A DNA stretch of 64,000 nt from Burkholderiales bacterium (lineage in GTDB: Bacteria; Pseudomonadota; Gammaproteobacteria; Burkholderiales; Casimicrobiaceae): positions 1-64,000 of the forward strand of contig CAJPFI010000031.1 of the NCBI GenBank assembly GCA_905339295.1, in the 5' to 3' direction. Numbering within the stretch: position 1 is the stretch's first letter; each line of letters begins with the position of its first letter. The notes under the pieces are model-generated. The model saw nothing but the letters and a program-made list of their open reading frames with translations. It did no database searches and was not told where the DNA came from. Shown piece by piece: positions 60,844 through 64,000 of the stretch. The translations under genes and the position numbers were made by a program.

Positions 60844-61863
60844 TCAAACGGCGATCGAGCGCATGAAGGGAAGTCGCTGCGACGGGGCGAATCCGGCATC
60901 GTAGAGGAAGCCGAGCAGCGCCAGGTCGCGCGGCGCCACGACGGTCTCGACGCGCTCGATGCGGAGCGCCGCGAGGTTGAGGAACAGCTGCGAGAGCATC
61001 GCGTGCCCGATGCCCTGGTGCGCGTAGTCCGGGTCCACGCCGATCGTGTCGAGGATGGCCGTGGGATCGGTGCGCCCGAAGTCGCCCAGGTCGGCGCGCG
61101 CCATCGCGTAGCCGACGATCGCGCCGTCGCGCCGCGCCGTCATCGAGACGCGCACGCCGCTCTCGTCCATCGCCTCGTCCAGCTTGTGCCGGATGTAGCC
61201 CGACCGGTCGCGCCGCGTGATCGCCCGGTCGATGCGCGCGATCTCGGGGAGATCCGCGGGCGACATCGCGCGCACGTCGCAGGTGTCGCGCGCGAGGCGC
61301 TCGTAGTCGTTGCCCTCCGGCGCGCCGTAGTCGATCTCGTGCCCCGGCCCGTGGCCTTCCCGGACCGTCACCGGCCCGTCCACCGGCGCCTCGATCGCGG
61401 TCGCGTCGATCACGCGGTCCACGACGTGGTTCGGCGCGATCACGAAGCCGTGCTCGTCGAGCCAGCGCAGCATCGCGTGGTCGTTCCAGCGCGCCGCGGT
61501 CCGCAGCTCGACGACCCCGCGCCGCCCCGCCTCGGCCGCGAGCGCGTCGAGCAGGCGCCCGCCGACGTTGCGCCCCTTCGCGTCGGGCCGCACGCCGATG
61601 GTCTCGAGGCGCACGCCGGGCGCCGCGCGCCCGAACTCGCCCTCCATCACGCGCCCGAGGATGTAGCCCGCGAGGCCCTCGCCGTCGTCGATCGCGAACT
61701 GCAGGTGCAGGTCCGGTTCGCGCAGCGCCGAGGCCAGGCGGCGCTCGAAGTAGGCGCGCCGCGTGCGCCCTTCCAGGCGCGCGTCGATGGCCACCACGGG
61801 ATCGAGATCGTGGCGCGCGAGGGGACGCGCATCCGCGGCGTGGATCGGTGCGATCGTTTCCAT
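60844..61863 (-). CDS. Tandem GNAT-domain N-acetyltransferase
   Basis: 339 residues with two GNAT domains: first at ~20-150 with VRLETIGVRPDAKGRNVGGRLLDALAAEA (motif A, Q/RxxGxG variant RNVGGR), second at ~205-335 with AILDTIGVDPDYAHQGIGHAMLSQLF (motif A, HQGIGH). Both have the acetyl-CoA pyrophosphate loop. The second domain starts VRAMSPADLPEIARIDRAIT. Two-domain GNATs can acetylate two substrates or use one domain as a pseudo-enzyme. Start ATG 61863 has GGAGG with a 5-base spacer. 28 bp after the hemerythrin gene, so the two share a transcript and the promoter module at 62387-62450. Confidence 0.88.
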   Translation of the reverse strand: METIAPIHAADARPLARHDLDPVVAIDARLEGRTRRAYFERRLASALREPDLHLQFAIDDGEGLAGYILGRVMEGEFGRAAPGVRLETIGVRPDAKGRNVGGRLLDALAAEAGRRGVVELRTAARWNDHAMLRWLDEHGFVIAPNHVVDRVIDATAIEAPVDGPVTVREGHGPGHEIDYGAPEGNDYERLARDTCDVRAMSPADLPEIARIDRAITRRDRSGYIRHKLDEAMDESGVRVSMTARRDGAIVGYAMARADLGDFGRTDPTAILDTIGVDPDYAHQGIGHAMLSQLFLNLAALRIERVETVVAPRDLALLGFLYDAGFAPSQRLPFMRSIAV

Positions 61864-61891
61864 GAAGGCCTCCGGAGGCGTGATGCCCGGG

Positions 61892-62365
61892 TCAGGCGGA
61901 AGTGTAGGCGAACGACAGCTCGCGGTCGGTGTCGTCGTCGAGGAGGTCGTCCAGCATCGGCAGCAGCGCCATCGACTCCTTCTGGATGTGGGCGACCTGG
62001 CGCTCGACCAGTTCGAGCGCGTGCCGGCGGAATTCGACGGACTGCTCGGTGTCGAGCGCGTCCATCCCGGCCTCCGCGAGCGGGAGCAGCGCGGCGGCGA
62101 CCTCGCGGATCGCGGCATGCTCCTCCAGCAGGAGCTCGGCGATGTCGCCCTCCCCCGCCTCGGCGAGGCGCGGGAACAGCTCGCGCTCCTCGAAGTCGAA
62201 GTGATGCACGACCTCGGCCTGCAGATGGCGGGCGAGCGGCTTCGCGAGCCGAGCGAGCGCCTCGCGATCGCGGGCGACGAGCGCCTGCTCGAGCTTGCCG
62301 TACAGGGCCAGCGCCGCGCGGTGCTCGGCGTCGAGGGCCTGGGGGGTCTGGCGTCGGTAGTCCAT
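61892..62365 (-). CDS. Hemerythrin-like HHE protein
   Basis: 157 residues, four-helix HHE fold with di-iron ligands: H15 in DAEHRAALALY, the LQAEVVHHFDFEERELFPRLAE segment (His-His...Glu), LLEEHAAIREVAAALLP and VERQVAHIQKESMALLPML (last His). In denitrifiers such proteins sit beside NnrS and DUF2249 and bind O2 or NO or help repair FeS clusters. The start ATG 62365 is only 21 bases from the conserved element shared with the bcr promoter and 72 bases from an FNR-like dyad, so it likely belongs to the anaerobic regulon. Confidence 0.92.
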   Translation of the reverse strand: MDYRRQTPQALDAEHRAALALYGKLEQALVARDREALARLAKPLARHLQAEVVHHFDFEERELFPRLAEAGEGDIAELLLEEHAAIREVAAALLPLAEAGMDALDTEQSVEFRRHALELVERQVAHIQKESMALLPMLDDLLDDDTDRELSFAYTSA

Positions 62366-62386
62366 CGGGAGCGGGGGTGGGTCGCG

Positions 62387-62422
62387 CCTAATTCGGTATT
62401 ATGGTACTTGTTTACCGGTATT
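62387..62422 (-). promoter_or_regulatory. Hemerythrin-operon copy of the bcr promoter element
   Basis: On the minus strand the core AATACCGAATTAGG occupies 62400-62387, with AGTACC at 62408-62403 and a further AATACC at 62422-62417. Over 62408-62387 it matches the bcr element (50371-50392) at 20 of 22 positions. The stretch is strikingly AT-rich for this genome. The core ends 21 bases before the hemerythrin ATG, so it overlaps or directly follows the promoter. Confidence 0.6.
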
Positions 62423-62433
62423 GCCGACGGCGG

Positions 62434-63714
62434 TCATTGACCGGCATCAAGCGGCGATGCCGCCATGCGCCGCACCACGATCGCGAAGAACGTCGCGTAG
62501 GCGACCGCGCCCGCCGCGCCCGCCGCCAGCGCCAGCGCGCCGCTGTCCGCGGCGATGGCGGCGGCGAGGAGCGCGAGCGCGGCGACGTGCAGCCGGAAGT
62601 GCAGCACGAGCGGCCGCTCGGCGGTGAGCGACGAGGGCGTGGGCGGTCGGCGCCTGCCGCGCGCCGCGTGCATCGACGCGAGGAACGGGACGATGCGCTG
62701 CATGATACCCAGCACGAAGGTCAGGAGCCAGCCGGCGACGAGCGTGGCGCCGAACAACGTGGGAAGCCGGGGCGCCGGCAGCCCGAGCGCGATCGCGAGC
62801 GCCAGCGCGAGGCTCCCGATCAGCGCGCCCCACGCGATGCGCACGAGCCGGAACCCGATCCCCAGCTCGCGGCGCAGCCCCTGCGCCGTGGCGTCGCGCA
62901 TCAGCTGCACGTGCAGGATCGCCGCGACCGCGCCGAAGCCGGCGGCCGCGACGCCGAGCACGCCGGGCAGGATCCCCGCCGCTGCGCCCGCCGCCAGCAC
63001 GAGCGCCGCGCAGCCGAGCGCGAACGACGCCCAGCCGCGGTGCGCGGGCGGGCTGCCGGACAGCGCGAACATCGGCACCAGCACGTACGACAGGCCGAGC
63101 GCGAGCATGCCCATGAAGCCGTAGCCGGCGAGCGCGAGGTGCAGCTCGACCATCGTCGCGCGGTCGACCGGCGTGCCGATCGTGTACGCGGCGACGACGG
63201 CGAGCGCGGTGGCGAGCGTCGCGGCGAGCGAGATCGCCGCGACCGTGCCGTGCGCCACGACCAGCGGCATGCCCCTGGCGCCCGACAGGTTGAGCGCGAA
63301 CAGCACGACGAACACGACGAGCGCGCACGCTACCGCGATCGCGCCCGCGCCGAGCAGCGTCGGGGACGGGATCCCCATGCCTGCCACGACCAGCGCGACG
63401 CCGGGGACGTAGCCCCAGAAGACCCCGGCCGCCAGCCCGGCGTGCACGATCGGCCGCCGCGTCGCGACGGGAAAGAGCTGCAGGCTCGCGCCGATCGCGG
63501 TCATCGCGAGCACGCCGAGCGTGACTGCATGCAGCGACGCGAGCGGCCATCCGAGCCCCCCCGCGAACGCGGGCAGCCCGTCCGCGCCGGCCATCGCGGC
63601 GAGCCATGCGATGACGTGGAAGACCACGGCCGCGCCGAAGAACCGGAACGGGATCGAGGCCGGAAGGAGCCGGCTCCCCGCTCCGGCGAGGAAGGTCGCC
63701 GCCACGGCGCTCAC
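62434..63714 (-). CDS. NnrS-like or haem-copper-oxidase-like 12-helix membrane protein
   Basis: 426 residues, about twelve helices. Histidines in hydrophobic helices occur in AVVFHVIAWLA (helix 1), SLHAVTLGVLAMTAIGASLQLF (helix 2-3), VVAHGTVAAI, ELHLALAGYGFMGMLALGLSYVLVPM and VLHFRLHVAAL, the pattern expected of a haem protein. The middle ELHLALAGYGFMGMLALGLSYVLVPMFAL resembles the NnrS/subunit-I core. The start is GTG 63714, sharing GTGA with the DUF2249 stop. Its stop lies inside the FNR-like dyad that precedes the hemerythrin gene. Probable role: NO or quinol-linked redox protein; the exact family is uncertain. Confidence 0.55.
   Translation of the reverse strand: MSAVAATFLAGAGSRLLPASIPFRFFGAAVVFHVIAWLAAMAGADGLPAFAGGLGWPLASLHAVTLGVLAMTAIGASLQLFPVATRRPIVHAGLAAGVFWGYVPGVALVVAGMGIPSPTLLGAGAIAVACALVVFVVLFALNLSGARGMPLVVAHGTVAAISLAATLATALAVVAAYTIGTPVDRATMVELHLALAGYGFMGMLALGLSYVLVPMFALSGSPPAHRGWASFALGCAALVLAAGAAAGILPGVLGVAAAGFGAVAAILHVQLMRDATAQGLRRELGIGFRLVRIAWGALIGSLALALAIALGLPAPRLPTLFGATLVAGWLLTFVLGIMQRIVPFLASMHAARGRRRPPTPSSLTAERPLVLHFRLHVAALALLAAAIAADSGALALAAGAAGAVAYATFFAIVVRRMAASPLDAGQ
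62437..62450. promoter_or_regulatory. FNR-like dyad upstream of the hemerythrin gene
   Basis: TTGACCGGCATCAA: TTGAC and ATCAA half-sites with a 4-bp spacer, the same pair of half-sites as at 50307. It overlaps the last codons of the upstream membrane gene. TAAACA at 62414-62409 (minus) lies 32 bp away, a plausible -10 for a class-II promoter. Confidence 0.55.
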
Positions 63715-63971
63715 CGCGTCCGCTCGACCTTCAGCCGCACCTCGCCGGGGTCGCCGTCGATCCGCGTCGCCGTCCAGCCGCGCTCGGCCAGTTCGGGGTA
63801 CAGGAACACCGGATCGCGTTCGAGATGCACGATGAACGCCGACAGCGCCGGCCCGCCGTCGATCAGCGACAGGATCGCCACCATCGGCTCGGGCGGCTTC
63901 AGGCCGCGCACGTCCAGGTGCGTGCCGTCCGCCGCGTCGAAGCGGCGCGCGAACGGATCGGTGGCGTTCAT
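63711..63971 (-). CDS. DUF2249 protein
   Basis: 86 residues. DUF2249 hallmarks: THLDVRGLKPPEPMVAILSLIDG near the N-terminus (LDVRGLxPPEPMVxIL), then LERDPVFLYPELAERGWTATRI and a final strand VRLKVERT. Fold resembles TusA/SirA; members stand next to NnrS and hemerythrin genes in denitrifiers. Its start overlaps the stop of the truncated upstream gene (ATGA) and its stop overlaps the next gene (GTGA). Function unknown, possibly sulfur or redox transfer. Confidence 0.9.
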   Translation of the reverse strand: MNATDPFARRFDAADGTHLDVRGLKPPEPMVAILSLIDGGPALSAFIVHLERDPVFLYPELAERGWTATRIDGDPGEVRLKVERTR

Positions 63972-64000
63972 GCGATCGCCTCCGCGAGCTCGCGCACCAG
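63968..64000 (-). CDS. C-terminal end of a gene cut by the window edge
   Basis: Only the last ten codons (LVRELAEAIA) are inside the window, ending in a TGA that overlaps the DUF2249 ATG (ATGA). The coupling indicates an operon continuing beyond the window. In comparable clusters this place is often a second DUF2249 or a metal-sulfur cluster assembly protein; nothing here can prove that. Confidence 0.5.
   Translation of the reverse strand: MVRELAEAIA

Overview
The window is very GC-rich, gene-dense bacterial chromosome. It opens inside the 3' part of an rpoD gene of proteobacterial, most likely betaproteobacterial, type. It also carries an elongator tRNA-Met gene and a complete class I (ATP-dependent) benzoyl-CoA reductase operon of the Thauera/Aromatoleum type. 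SoxXYZA, a sulfide:quinone oxidoreductase, several c-type cytochromes, FNR-like sites, and a hemerythrin/DUF2249/NnrS-like cluster point to a facultatively anaerobic betaproteobacterium (Rhodocyclales or Burkholderiales relative) with sulfur oxidation and probably denitrification. The taxonomic placement is inference; no rRNA is present.

Layout. 1-8.2 kb: rpoD 3' end, a 27-bp tandem repeat array and a strong hairpin, then mostly small envelope or hypothetical genes, ending with a DsbD-like thiol transporter. 8.2-16 kb: ankyrin protein, hydrolase, MgtE-like transporter, sulfotransferase, CPA2 antiporter with a cNMP domain, YedI, and a formyltransferase fused to two ACT domains. 16-21 kb: one minus-strand operon with a periplasmic molybdenum hydroxylase pair (IorA/IorB type) followed by soxX-soxY-soxZ-soxA, with no soxB. 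21-35 kb: methyltransferase, MarR, phosphoesterase, a decayed ECF sigma gene, rhomboid protease, an amidohydrolase/YtkA-like/MauG operon, MFS transporter, hydrolase, ChaN, cytochrome b561, a shortened Usp and a Pat-type protein acetyltransferase. 35.5-38.5 kb: tRNA-Met, a potassium channel and a sulfotransferase-like coiled-coil protein. 38.5-46.4 kb: an RND efflux pump operon with SQR inside it and DUF2892 genes at both ends, then a CbiM-like permease divergent from a Crp/Fnr regulator.

46.4-58.6 kb is the functional core. On the minus strand korA-korB encode 2-oxoglutarate:ferredoxin oxidoreductase, followed by a ferritin-like protein with a histone-H1-like basic repeat tail and a RidA protein. 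Divergently, had-oah-dch-bcrC-bcrB-bcrA-bcrD-fdx encode benzoyl-CoA dearomatization and ring cleavage. KorAB reduces ferredoxin, ferredoxin feeds BcrCBAD, and Dch, Had and Oah convert the dienoyl-CoA to 3-hydroxypimelyl-CoA. 58.6-64 kb is a minus-strand group (DUF2249, two NnrS-like membrane proteins, hemerythrin, tandem GNAT, hemolysin III).

The most interesting signals are: the H1-tailed ferritin in the korAB operon; a composite control module (FNR-like dyad plus a near-identical 22-bp element) shared by the bcr promoter and the hemerythrin promoter; the formyltransferase-ACT-ACT fusion; SQR embedded in an RND operon with its own Crp-like dyad; and a SoxY whose carrier terminus lacks GGCGG.
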